Below are positions 35,024 to 43,379 of a DNA stretch of 64,000 bases, one piece after another. The number at the start of each line of letters is the position of its first letter. The first letter of the stretch is position 1. The DNA is from CAVYXK01 sp963708245 (GTDB lineage: Bacteria > Pseudomonadota > Alphaproteobacteria > Acetobacterales > Acetobacteraceae), in NCBI GenBank assembly GCA_963708245.1, contig OY970201.1:1488001-1552000 (forward strand), given 5' to 3'. The notes under the pieces are model-generated. The model was not told where the DNA came from, did not search any database, and saw only the letters and a program-made list of their open reading frames with translations. The position numbers and the translations under genes are program-made.

Positions 35024-35052
35024 TTGACGATCGAGAGCCTGGACCTCATAAT
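35024..35052 (+). promoter_or_regulatory. Candidate promoter of the threonine leader/ThrRS operon
   Basis: TTGACG (35024-35029) and CATAAT (35047-35052) are spaced by 17 bases. Transcription would start near 35059, the leader-peptide ATG itself, so the leader mRNA may be leaderless. The -35 box begins at the base after the ISNCY copy 3 target duplication, so the insertion just spared the promoter. Confidence 0.6.
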
Positions 35053-35058
35053 ATCCTC

Positions 35059-35136
35059 ATGGACCGGTTTCTCCTCCCCGCTTCGACCACGACGACGACC
35101 GCCCCCGGCGGTTCGTCCCCTGGTTGCATGCGGTAA
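35059..35136 (+). CDS. Threonine-rich leader peptide (attenuator)
   Basis: A 25-residue open frame whose sequence contains five consecutive threonine codons (ACC ACG ACG ACG ACC, 35086-35100; residues 10-14) within LLPASTTTTTAPGG. The stop TAA at 35134 lies 23 bases before a strong terminator hairpin. A leader peptide enriched in the amino acid that the downstream synthetase uses is the hallmark of ribosome-mediated attenuation. No Shine-Dalgarno is needed if transcription starts at the AUG, as is known for the trpL leader of Sinorhizobium. Confidence 0.75.
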   Translation: MDRFLLPASTTTTTAPGGSSPGCMR

Positions 35137-35159
35137 AGACAAGCCGCCGCTACCAGAAA

Positions 35160-35195
35160 GGGCCCCGCCGGTGACGGACGGGGCCCTTCTCGTTT
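35160..35195 (+). terminator. Attenuator terminator hairpin
   Basis: GGGCCCCG (35160-35167) pairs with CGGGGCCC (35179-35186), an 8-bp all-GC stem with an 11-base loop, followed by TTCTCGTTT. Upstream, CGGCGG (35106-35111) can pair with CCGCCG (35144-35149). CCGCTACC (35147-35154) can pair imperfectly with GGTGACGG (35170-35177). That gives a plausible 1:2, 2:3, 3:4 set of alternative structures. Confidence 0.75.
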
Positions 35196-35241
35196 CCATA
35201 GGTTCCGTCCTCGCCGCCCCCCGAACTCGGGAGCACAGCGT

Positions 35242-36423
35242 ATGGACGATCTCGATCACCGGAGCCTGGGAAGCAGGCTGGACCTCTGGCACATCCAGGA
35301 CGATGCGCCTGGAATGGTCTTCTGGCACCCGCGAGGCTACGCGATCTATCGCGTGTTGGAAGACTACATCCGCGGGAAGATGCGCCACCTGGGTTATGCC
35401 GAGGTGAAGACTCCGCAGCTTATGCCGCACGAGCTTTGGGTCCGCAGTGGCCATTGGGAGAAGTTCGGCGAGAACATGTTCTGCGTGGACGACGATGGGC
35501 GCCGGATGGCGCTCAAGCCGATGTCGTGCCCGTGTCATGTTCAGATCTTCAACAAGGGTCTGCGCTCCTGGCGAGACCTTCCCATCTGTTACGCCGAGTT
35601 CGGGCCCTGTCACCGCAACGAGCCCTCGGGCGCGTTGCACGGCCTGATGCGGACCCGCGCATTTGAGCAGGACGATGCCCATGTATTCTGCCGCGAAGAG
35701 CACCTTCAGGGCGAAGTGGTGCGGTTCGTCGGACTGCTGACGCAAGTGTACGCCGAGCTTGGCTTTCCCGAATACGATGTGGCCTTGTCCACTCGACCGG
35801 TGTTGCGAGCCGGGTCCGACGGGATGTGGGACTGGGCGGAGGAAAATCTGGGCGAGGCTGCACGCCAGTGTGGGCTTTCCTTCTCCGTTCAGGCCGGCGA
35901 AGGCGCGTTCTATGGTCCCAAGCTCGAGTTCGCCCTCCGCGACCGTCTCGGGCGGTCGTGGCAGTGCGGCACCGTGCAGCTCGACTGCGTGCTGCCAGAT
36001 CGGCTTGGCGCTTCCTATGTGACGCAAGATGGCAGCCGCGCTGTTCCGCTGATGATCCATCATGCGGTGTTTGGTTCGCTCGGCCGCTTCATGGCGATCT
36101 TGCTGGAACACTACGGCGGTGTGCTTCCGTTTTGGCTGTCGCCGGAGCAGGTGGCGGTCGCGCCGATCTCGCGCGATCAGGCCGATTACGCGATGGAGGT
36201 GCTTGAGGCGTTCCGGGCCGACGGGCTGAGGGCGGTCTGCTACGATGGAGGAGAGACGCTTTCTCGTCGCATTGTGGCGGCTCACGAAGCTGCGATTCCG
36301 GTCATGGCCATCGTCGGGCGGCACGAGAAAGCGAGTGCACGGGTGACCCTCCGAGAGCGCAACGGCACACAATCGGTGGCGGGATTGGCGGACGCGGTCA
36401 CGGCACTCTCATCACGGCGCTGA
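35242..36423 (+). CDS. Threonyl-tRNA synthetase, catalytic/anticodon domains only
   Basis: A 393-residue class II synthetase homologous to the C-terminal 60% of ThrRS. The TGS and editing domains (about 240 residues) are absent. Motif 1 lies in GYAIYRVLEDYIRGKM...LGYAEVKTPQLM. The zinc Cys is in MALKPMSCPCHVQIF. Motif 2 is in YAEFGPCHRNEPSGALHGLMRTR with EQDDAHVFC. The last zinc His and motif 3 are in MIHHAVFGSLGRF, where the usual ER is GR. The anticodon-binding domain starts near VAVAPISRDQADYA. GGGAG precedes the start. Without editing it would not clear Ser-tRNA(Thr) itself. It may be a second, stress-induced or antibiotic-resistant ThrRS. Confidence 0.9.
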   Translation: MDDLDHRSLGSRLDLWHIQDDAPGMVFWHPRGYAIYRVLEDYIRGKMRHLGYAEVKTPQLMPHELWVRSGHWEKFGENMFCVDDDGRRMALKPMSCPCHVQIFNKGLRSWRDLPICYAEFGPCHRNEPSGALHGLMRTRAFEQDDAHVFCREEHLQGEVVRFVGLLTQVYAELGFPEYDVALSTRPVLRAGSDGMWDWAEENLGEAARQCGLSFSVQAGEGAFYGPKLEFALRDRLGRSWQCGTVQLDCVLPDRLGASYVTQDGSRAVPLMIHHAVFGSLGRFMAILLEHYGGVLPFWLSPEQVAVAPISRDQADYAMEVLEAFRADGLRAVCYDGGETLSRRIVAAHEAAIPVMAIVGRHEKASARVTLRERNGTQSVAGLADAVTALSSRR

Positions 36424-36733
36424 GAACTGCACTCTGGGGGGCGGCCCGCGCAGCGGGCTTCCGGTAGCGGCGGAACCGAAAGTTCAATTCAGGGTTTCCG
36501 GCGGCTTCTACAGCCGAGTCACGGCGCACACCCAGGGCGGACATTCGCTACCCGCGAGAGAACGGACAAGATCGCCGTCGAGAATGCGCGAGATAGCGTC
36601 AAGGGTTGAGGGCGCCTGATCGCGCCCAAGCGGAAGCGGCGGCAGGAGCCCGGTGTGGGCGTGATCCCGCCCGCGCTGTCCGCCGAGGTGTAGGCGCGGG
36701 CCTGCACGTTTTAATCAAGACGTTCCGAGAGCC
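36424..36733. other. Intergenic stretch with no recognised gene
   Basis: This GC-rich spacer lies between the converging ThrRS and MFS genes. A short hairpin-like GCCCGCGCAGCGGGC lies at 36443-36457, soon after the ThrRS stop, and may terminate it. I see no tRNA or coding sequence. Confidence 0.5.
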
Positions 36734-38029
36734 TCAGGGGGCTTCGCTGACGACGGTGCCGAAGCCGACGGTCTGCCTCGGGAAGACCACAGGCATAATA
36801 AGGAACCAGACTAGGGCGAGGCATTGCGGCACGAGGTTGATGCCGAATGCCGTCCCGTACGCCGCTGCGGGCGAATGCGCGGCCCCGTCGACAGCCCAAA
36901 GGCCTACAATGAGGCCGATCCCGCTCTGGATAGCGAAGGCTCCCCCGATATGCAGCACGTTCAGCGCGCTGTTCGCTCGGCCCGCCGCTTCCTTCGGGAA
37001 GATTTCCGCCAGTGCGGCGTAGCTTAGCACCGTTGCACTGGCGCCGACGGCGAGCACCAGCCAGGGCAGCATCGGCGGCACGGACAGGCGCAATGCGAGC
37101 ACCGCTTGCGCCAACATCGAAAGAGCAGCCATCGCTGCCAGCATGTGGCGCGATCGCACGCCAAGGCGGCGCAGTCGGTCAGCCGCAATGCCAAGCCCCA
37201 ACGCGCCGCCGCACAGCGCCAGCGACATCGCGAACAGGGCACCGACGACCTCTTGCCTGTCGAGCCGCGCCACGTCGGCCAGCCACGGCGCGGCCCACAG
37301 CCCCTGCATCGCGAATGAGGTACCGATCACGCTCGCCGATACCGGTGCCAGGCGCCAGAAACGAACGTCCAAGTAAATGTTGCGCAGCGCGAGCTTTGGC
37401 TTGGCCGCGATCGAGGCAGGCTGGGCGACGCGACCGGGAGCAGCCGCCGCGATCAGCAGCGTGCTGCCGGCGGTGGCCAGGGCGAGCAGGCCAAACATGC
37501 CGCGCCAGTCGAGGAAGCGCAGAAGGATTTCGGCCGGCGCCGTGGCGGTGACCGCCCCGAGCGCACCCAGCATGATCAGCACGCCGTTGGCGAGTGCGAG
37601 GTGCTCTGGCGCGAACCACTGCGTCACCGCCTTCAGCCCGGCCATCAACGCGCCCGCGAAACCAAGCCCAATCAATCCGCGCGCGAGGGTGAGCGTCGCG
37701 GCGTCATGCCCAACCGCGAACAGTCCGGCGCCCACCGCAGCCACTGGTAGAAGGACGAGCTGGACGTTGCGCGGACCGTATCGGTCCAGCGCGAAGCCGA
37801 GCGGCAATTGCCCGACGGCAAACGTGAAGAAATAGGCCGAGGTGAGCATACCGAGATCGGCCGGCGTCAGATGCACCTCAGCGACCATGCGGCCGGAGAT
37901 CAGCGCCCCGATCGTGCGGGTGAGATAAGACAGGTAGTACCCTGTCGCGAACGGCAGCAGCACGCACACGGTCGCTCGGACAAAGGACATCCGACTGAGC
38001 GCGGCATGTGCGGAGGCGGTATGGGCCAC
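36734..38029 (-). CDS. MFS transporter
   Basis: A 431-residue major facilitator with about 12 helices. Typical loop motifs are GQLPLGFALDRYGPRNVQL (helix 2-3 loop, D-x-x-G-x-R type) and GIAADRLRRLGVRSRHML in the second half. The start is a GTG at 38029, eight bases after AAAGGAG, rather than the more upstream ATG. Members of this type include sugar-phosphate/aromatic-acid and multidrug carriers; the substrate is not predicted. It converges with the ThrRS gene. Confidence 0.85.
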   Translation of the reverse strand: MAHTASAHAALSRMSFVRATVCVLLPFATGYYLSYLTRTIGALISGRMVAEVHLTPADLGMLTSAYFFTFAVGQLPLGFALDRYGPRNVQLVLLPVAAVGAGLFAVGHDAATLTLARGLIGLGFAGALMAGLKAVTQWFAPEHLALANGVLIMLGALGAVTATAPAEILLRFLDWRGMFGLLALATAGSTLLIAAAAPGRVAQPASIAAKPKLALRNIYLDVRFWRLAPVSASVIGTSFAMQGLWAAPWLADVARLDRQEVVGALFAMSLALCGGALGLGIAADRLRRLGVRSRHMLAAMAALSMLAQAVLALRLSVPPMLPWLVLAVGASATVLSYAALAEIFPKEAAGRANSALNVLHIGGAFAIQSGIGLIVGLWAVDGAAHSPAAAYGTAFGINLVPQCLALVWFLIMPVVFPRQTVGFGTVVSEAP

Positions 38030-38893
38030 GGGCAGCGCTCCTTTGGAGCGGCGCGACGCGCTGTCGTGTTCGGCGCGCAGGCCGCAAATGGTGAACGTCC
38101 GCAATCTGAAGCCACAATCACGCAGACGATGGCGGCACGGCTGTGAGTTGCGTCACACCTCAACGGCAAAACGGGGCATACGGCCACAGTTCATCATGTC
38201 GTCGTTTTCCGTGGGACGAGCGTTGCCGCTTTGGCTCTCGAGGAAGTCGAGCGCGTCGCCCCGACGCACGGCATCAGCCGCCCGCGTGCGGTCGTGGTCT
38301 CGGCCCGGGCGGGGAGGGGAAGCCTGACTTCCTGGCGGTGATCGCGGCAAAAGTGGTCGGGAAGCAGTGATGTGATCACTCAGTTCGCTCACGATCCGGA
38401 CAACTTGCGTCGTCTGGAATGACGGATTGCGACAGCCACAAGTTAATCGCCAAGGACCTGAGACAGGGTAGATTTTTCCGTCCGGAATCCACCCAAAGCG
38501 GCTGCCCAATTGGGACATACTCTGCGGCCGAGCCGGGGCGGCGTGGAGCCGTAAGGCCGGAGGATCGCTGCCGCAACCGGTCAAAACCTCTGTGCACAGG
38601 TACATCGGCGCGGCAGATGGCCGGGCCAGCTCGCGATGGTTGCGGTCGGCTTGGTCGGAGAATTTACGGACTTTGGCGAAGATGCCTGTTGGCGCCGTGC
38701 CAGCGCGCCGCTCCATTCGGCGCCGGGAACGCGCGGCATCTCATGAATATTTGGCTGGCAAGCCCAGCGCATTCACCAAACTCAGCAGCGCCGCTGCAGC
38801 CGGTGGGCGGCCTCTGATCTCGCGACCGCCGTCGGTCCGGTCACGGATTGAGGTATGAGAGCAGGCGCCTACGCGCAATATTGCGATTAGCGC
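38030..38893. other. 860-base region without a convincing gene
   Basis: Open frames of up to about 190 codons exist on the minus strand but have no recognisable family, low-complexity composition and no ribosome sites. The part next to 38030 should hold the MFS promoter. The remainder may be decayed sequence. A direct search of both strands found no tRNA or repeat. Confidence 0.5.
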
Positions 38894-39343
38894 TCACTCG
38901 ACACCGAATAGCACCTGGCGGGTTGCACTCCGCAGCACATCCGCAAGACCTGCCGGAGCAACAATGGCCGCAGCCTCCTCGGGCGCGAACCATCTTGTTA
39001 CCCGCTCCGATTTCTCCGGCCATTTGCGAAGCTGCCGTTCCACCGCGAACAGGAACACCGACACCTCGCAGACTACCACGCCGAGCGAGGTCCTCTGCTT
39101 CTCGTAGCGGTAGAATCCCACGGGCTCATCACCGACGACAGTACCGATCAGCCCAGCTTCCTCGTATGCCTCCCGTGCGGCCGTGGCAGCGGCCGTCAGC
39201 TTTCGGATGGGCCACCCTTTGGGAATGATCCAGTCGCGACGGCCTCTGGTCGTCACAAGCAGGACCCTGATCTCCCCCTCCGCGGCGATCGAGAACGGCA
39301 GGGCGCCATGTTGGTACAGCACCGCGTTATTGGTGATGGCCAT
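38894..39343 (-). CDS. NUDIX hydrolase, diphosphoinositol/dinucleoside polyphosphate type
   Basis: A 149-residue NUDIX protein. The box GWPIRKLTAAATAAREAYEEAGLIG (residues about 48-72, read in parts) is preceded by RRDWIIPKGWP. This is characteristic of DIPP/ApnA-type hydrolases acting on diadenosine polyphosphates, PP-InsP or polyphosphate. The start at 39343 is chosen because family members begin close to the first strand; the open frame extends 40 codons upstream. It lies 60 bases downstream of a CYTH-CHAD gene, which supports a shared role in polyphosphate metabolism. Confidence 0.85.
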   Translation of the reverse strand: MAITNNAVLYQHGALPFSIAAEGEIRVLLVTTRGRRDWIIPKGWPIRKLTAAATAAREAYEEAGLIGTVVGDEPVGFYRYEKQRTSLGVVVCEVSVFLFAVERQLRKWPEKSERVTRWFAPEEAAAIVAPAGLADVLRSATRQVLFGVE

Positions 39344-39402
39344 ATGACCTACAGATGCGTTCCCGACCTCCAAAGCATGCTCGTCCGCGTCGGCACAACC
39401 CC

Positions 39403-41031
39403 CTAAAAGCCTGGATCGGTCAATTTGGGCCAGGGTATCGGCATGGTCCTGAACTGACGCCAAAGCTTGGGGAGCGCCTTCCCGACTGCGATACGGTCAC
39501 GCGCCTGCCAACCCATCACCACGCCGATAGTCCGCTGTACCTCGGGCGCGACTGGATCGCGCGCAAGCGCGTCGAGGAATGGCCACGCCGTCGAGGCATC
39601 GTTGTCATGACCAAGTGCATCTTGAAGACGCGCCAAGCAGCCAACGTAATCTTGGGCTTTGTCATTCCCGCCAAGTAGTCTCTGGAAGAACTCCGTCGCG
39701 TAACGAAGCTTCTTCAGGGCTATTCTGACGTCGTGGCGGGCCTCGGGCTGCAGATGCCGGAAATGTGCGCCACGTTTCTGGGCGTTGCGGTGCAGCCGCG
39801 TCAGGACTCGACCAGCAAATCTCGGTGCCGGTTCCAGCAGCGCCGCGAGCGATCGGTCGTGCAACTCATTCCTCCAACCGCGCGACTCAATCCAATGCCG
39901 CAAGGACAGCTGGAACCGGTTGTAGCGCTGGCTCGCGAGCGTCTCCCGCAAGGGAGCATAAGCCGCGAGGCGATGGGGCTCCGCAGCTTGGCGGAGGCCG
40001 TCGAAATCGAGGATATCTGACCTGAGGGCTTCCAAGGGCCCGTTCAGTGTCTCCGAGATCAACACATCCCAATCACGCACCGCGCCGAGCAAATCCGCCA
40101 ACCATTTCCCTTCCGCATTGAAAGTCTGGAGCGTTGGTGAGCCGAGTTCGCGGTGTAGCAATGCGCAGGCCGTTCTCATGCGGCGCAATGCAACTCGCAT
40201 CTGATGTACTCCTTCAGGATCACCCCCGCTTTCAGCCACGGCCTGATTCGCGAGCAGATGATTCTGGCAGGTAGCAAGCAATATGCTGATGATGTCATCG
40301 ACCGTGTGCTCGATGCCGATTGCTGGTACACTCGCCTTCGTCGCCTTTAGCGCCACACCGAACGCCAAGTCGTAGCCTCGTTCTGCTTTGCTCCGCGTAC
40401 CGATCCTGACCGGCGCTATATCGAGCAGCTCAACTCCAAGGTCGTACAGCACCGACGGGGCACCGGACTTCAACTCGAGCTCGATTTCGCTCAGCGGCTC
40501 ACGACGCTCGCCGGCTTGGATGGAGCCCTCATCGAAGGCAACTTCAACGACGGCCCCAAAGAAATCAAGGCGTTGAGTCCGGCGACGGACCTTTGTTACG
40601 AAGATCTCGTCGAGCGCGGCGGGCATGATGTTGTCAAGCGGGGCGCCGATTTCGGACACCGGCAACAACGCGAGATCGGGCACAAAACTGTCGACTGCCG
40701 TTTCCCACTCTCCGCGGACAAACGGCTGCCCATCAACCGATCCGCGCTTGAGGGTCTGAACGTACCTTTTTCCGTCGCGCCTCACCCGCAGCGACATGCC
40801 GTGGCTGAACAGGTTGCGGTCCGCCGTGTCGTAATAGACCGTTTCGAGCCGGCGGCTCACGCCTCCGTTGCGGGCACGCCGGGCGATGATTGATGCCTCA
40901 CGGAGTTGTTCCAACGCCCCAGCCGGAGCGAGCAATTTCAGCTCGACCTCTTCGTTCGCGTTTGACCCCGCACCGTTTGAAACCTCCGCGGCTCCGCTTC
41001 GCGGCGCCCGAGGGACCTGCTTGTCCAGCAT
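39403..41031 (-). CDS. CYTH and CHAD domain protein
   Basis: A 542-residue protein. The N-terminal CYTH domain is at about residues 25-230: EEVELKLLAP gives the ExExK motif, then YYDTADRNLFSHGMSLRVRRDGKRYVQTLK, AVVEVAFDEGSIQAG, EIELELKSG. The C-terminal CHAD helical domain is at about 260-520, with conserved histidines and basic residues (VHQMRVALRRMRTA, ARHDVRIALKKLRYATEFF). CHAD binds inorganic polyphosphate and CYTH hydrolyses or binds triphosphate. The joint architecture (ygiF-like) suggests a polyphosphate/triphosphate enzyme. It is upstream of the DIPP NUDIX on the same strand. Confidence 0.92.
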   Translation of the reverse strand: MLDKQVPRAPRSGAAEVSNGAGSNANEEVELKLLAPAGALEQLREASIIARRARNGGVSRRLETVYYDTADRNLFSHGMSLRVRRDGKRYVQTLKRGSVDGQPFVRGEWETAVDSFVPDLALLPVSEIGAPLDNIMPAALDEIFVTKVRRRTQRLDFFGAVVEVAFDEGSIQAGERREPLSEIELELKSGAPSVLYDLGVELLDIAPVRIGTRSKAERGYDLAFGVALKATKASVPAIGIEHTVDDIISILLATCQNHLLANQAVAESGGDPEGVHQMRVALRRMRTACALLHRELGSPTLQTFNAEGKWLADLLGAVRDWDVLISETLNGPLEALRSDILDFDGLRQAAEPHRLAAYAPLRETLASQRYNRFQLSLRHWIESRGWRNELHDRSLAALLEPAPRFAGRVLTRLHRNAQKRGAHFRHLQPEARHDVRIALKKLRYATEFFQRLLGGNDKAQDYVGCLARLQDALGHDNDASTAWPFLDALARDPVAPEVQRTIGVVMGWQARDRIAVGKALPKLWRQFRTMPIPWPKLTDPGF

Positions 41032-41082
41032 TCGCCGACCTCGGAATCGTTGTGTGTCACTTGTATGACAGAGACCGGTTCG

Positions 41083-41982
41083 TCACAAGCTGACACACCC
41101 CGATGCGTCTTTCGTGTTAATCAAGCTGGGCCAGACGGCATGGTTCATAGGCCCATGCCCGGCACCAAACCCAGGCGCTGCCGCGATCGCCGCCTGCACG
41201 TAAGCTCGCGCGCGCTGCACCGCAGCGCTCAGGCCCATCCCCTGCGCCAGGCCGACAGCCACAGCGCTGGCCAGAGTGCAGCCCGTGCCATGCGTATGAC
41301 GCGTCACGATCCGTGGCGCGGCAAATTCCTCCACCCCGGACTCGGTCACCAGCAGATCGACAACCGTATCACCTGGCAGGTGTCCGCCTTTCAGCAGCAC
41401 TGCCGGCACCCCGAGCGTCAGCAACGCCGCCGCGGCACGGTGCATCGCATCGAGATCGGGGATCGCCATGCCGGCCAGGGCCTCCGCTTCCGGCAGGTTC
41501 GGAGTGATCAGCGCAGCTATGGGCAGCAGGTGGCGCTTGAGCACGGCGATGGCATCCTCAGTCAGCAACCGCGCGCCGCTCTTGGCGATCAGAACCGGAT
41601 CGATCACCACCGGCGGACGGTGTGCCCGGGACGCCAGCTCCGCGGCGACCGCCTCGACGATGGCAGCGTCCGCCAGCATCCCAGTCTTGATCGCATCAGC
41701 ACCGATATCGTCCAGCACGACCGCCATCTGCCGGCGCACGAAATCCGCCGGGACCGACAGCACACCGTAAACTCCCGTCGTGTTCTGCGCCGTAAGCGCA
41801 GTTACCGCCGTCGCGGCATAACCGCCCAGCGCGGTGATTGTCTTGATGTCCGCCTGGATCCCCGCCCCGCCGCCGGAATCGGATCCGGCGACTACCAGCA
41901 CCCGCGCCAATGCTGCCGCCAACGGATCAGGCCGGTTCGGCGCGCCACTCGGCCGCGCTGGTGATGATCGCGCAGAGATCAT
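41083..41982 (-). CDS. thiD: Hydroxymethylpyrimidine/phosphomethylpyrimidine kinase
   Basis: A 299-residue ribokinase-fold enzyme that phosphorylates HMP and HMP-P in thiamine synthesis. Motifs are VVAGSDSGGGAGIQADIKT near the N-terminus, AIKTGML, VIDPVLIAKSGARLL, and the C-terminal anion-hole/catalytic Asp-type motif RHTHGTGCTLASAVA. The start region is uncertain by up to about 20 residues; the first ATG overlaps the glmM end by 56 bases, which suggests tight coupling. It is the last gene of the tilS-ftsH-folP-glmM-thiD strand. The 50-base gap to the CYTH-CHAD gene leaves continuity possible. Confidence 0.93.
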   Translation of the reverse strand: MISARSSPARPSGAPNRPDPLAAALARVLVVAGSDSGGGAGIQADIKTITALGGYAATAVTALTAQNTTGVYGVLSVPADFVRRQMAVVLDDIGADAIKTGMLADAAIVEAVAAELASRAHRPPVVIDPVLIAKSGARLLTEDAIAVLKRHLLPIAALITPNLPEAEALAGMAIPDLDAMHRAAAALLTLGVPAVLLKGGHLPGDTVVDLLVTESGVEEFAAPRIVTRHTHGTGCTLASAVAVGLAQGMGLSAAVQRARAYVQAAIAAAPGFGAGHGPMNHAVWPSLINTKDASGCVSL

Positions 41983-43297
41983 CGACCACGCGCGTCACCA
42001 CCGCCTCATCCTCGGCCTCGGCCATGACCCGGATCATCGGCTCAGTGCCGCTTTCCCGGATCAGCAGTCGGCCGTGACCGTTGAGGGTCGCCTCGGCCGA
42101 GCGGATCGCTGCCTGGATCTGCACGTCGCCGAGCGGCGACGTACCGGCGAAGCGGACGTTCTTCAGCCGTTGCGGCAAAGGGGTGAATACGCGGCAGACT
42201 TCGCTCGCCGCCCTTCCTTGCTCAACCACCACTGCCAGCACCTGCAACGCGGCCACCAGCCCATCGCCTGTGGTCGCAAAATCCGACAGGATCACGTGGC
42301 CCGACTGCTCGCCGCCAACATTCATGCCCTGCGCGCGCATGCGTTCGGCCACGTAGCGGTCGCCGACCTGGGTACGCTCCAACACAAGCCGATGGCCGGA
42401 AAGGAAGCGCTCCAGTCCGAGGTTCGACATCACCGTCGCGGCAATGCCGGAACCGCGCAGCCGGTCGGTGCCAGCCCACGAGCGGGCGATCAGGCCAAGT
42501 ATTTGGTCGCCGTCGATCAGCTCGCCGTGCTCGTCCGAAATCAGCAATCGGTCGGCGTCGCCGTCGAGCGCCAGACCGAGATGTGCCCCATGCTCGACCA
42601 CCTGGGAACAGAGAAACTCCGGCTTGGTCGAGCCGCAACCGCAGTTGATGTTGAACCCGTCCGGCGCGACACCGACCGGGATCACGGTGGCCCCCAGCTC
42701 CCACAAGACGGTCGGCGCGACGCGATAGGCGGCGCCGTTGGCGCAGTCGATGACGATCTTCAGGTCGTCGAGTTGCAGGCCGCGGGGGAACGTCGCCTTC
42801 GCCGCCTCGATGTAGCGGCCGGCGGCATCGTCGAGCCGGGCGGCACGCCCAAGCTTGGCCGCCGACGCGAGACGCCGTCCGAGGTCGGCGTCCATCAACG
42901 CCTCGATCTGTCGCTCCGTGTTGTCAGACAGCTTGAATCCGTCCGGGCCGAACAGCTTGATGCCGTTGTCCTGGAATGGGTTGTGCGAGGCGGAGATCAT
43001 CACGCCGAGATCGGCGCGCAGGCTGCGCGTCAGCATCGCGATCGCCGGCGTCGGCAGGGGCCCGACCAGCGTGACGTCCATCCCGGCACCGATGAAGCCG
43101 GCGGTCAGCGCCGGCTCGATCATGTACCCCGACAGCCGGGTGTCCTTGCCGATCACCACGCGGTGGCGGTGTGGCCCGCGGGTGAAGAGCAACCCCGCAG
43201 CCTGACCGAGTCGCAGCGCTGTCTCGGCGGTCATCGGCTCGGCGTTCGCCGTGCCCCGGATACCGTCAGTGCCGAAAAGCCGTCGAGCCTGGCTCAT
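41927..43297 (-). CDS. glmM: Phosphoglucosamine mutase
   Basis: A 456-residue alpha-D-phosphohexomutase that converts glucosamine-6-P to glucosamine-1-P for UDP-GlcNAc. The phosphoserine loop is ISASHNPFQDNGIKLFG (residues about 100-116), the metal loop DGDADRLLI, the sugar loop GGEQSGHVI, and the phosphate-binding RESGTEPMIRVMAE. The start MSQARRLFGTDGIRG at 43297 is the family N-terminus; the open frame upstream reaches into the folP end and is not needed. It follows folP as in many proteobacteria. Confidence 0.97.
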   Translation of the reverse strand: MSQARRLFGTDGIRGTANAEPMTAETALRLGQAAGLLFTRGPHRHRVVIGKDTRLSGYMIEPALTAGFIGAGMDVTLVGPLPTPAIAMLTRSLRADLGVMISASHNPFQDNGIKLFGPDGFKLSDNTERQIEALMDADLGRRLASAAKLGRAARLDDAAGRYIEAAKATFPRGLQLDDLKIVIDCANGAAYRVAPTVLWELGATVIPVGVAPDGFNINCGCGSTKPEFLCSQVVEHGAHLGLALDGDADRLLISDEHGELIDGDQILGLIARSWAGTDRLRGSGIAATVMSNLGLERFLSGHRLVLERTQVGDRYVAERMRAQGMNVGGEQSGHVILSDFATTGDGLVAALQVLAVVVEQGRAASEVCRVFTPLPQRLKNVRFAGTSPLGDVQIQAAIRSAEATLNGHGRLLIRESGTEPMIRVMAEAEDEAVVTRVVDDLCAIITSAAEWRAEPA

Positions 43298-43379
43298 GCG
43301 AAATCCAGAAGTTGCTTCGTCTGTCGGTGTTTTTTTCGCTTGTAGCGATACCGTGGCCGAAATGGAAGGAGTCGTCCTG

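Noticed and set aside
35059..35242. T-box riboswitch upstream of the ThrRS gene
   Set aside because: No T-box consensus or specifier stem is seen, and the leader ORF with Thr codons explains the structure better.
36519..36707. 62-codon minus-strand frame downstream of the ThrRS gene
   Set aside because: No start site or homology; treated as spacer.
38153..38716. 187-codon minus-strand frame
   Set aside because: Low-complexity composition, no ribosome site, no family resemblance; likely chance frame in high-GC DNA.
41834..43345. 503-codon plus-strand frame
   Set aside because: Antisense shadow of glmM and the thiD start.
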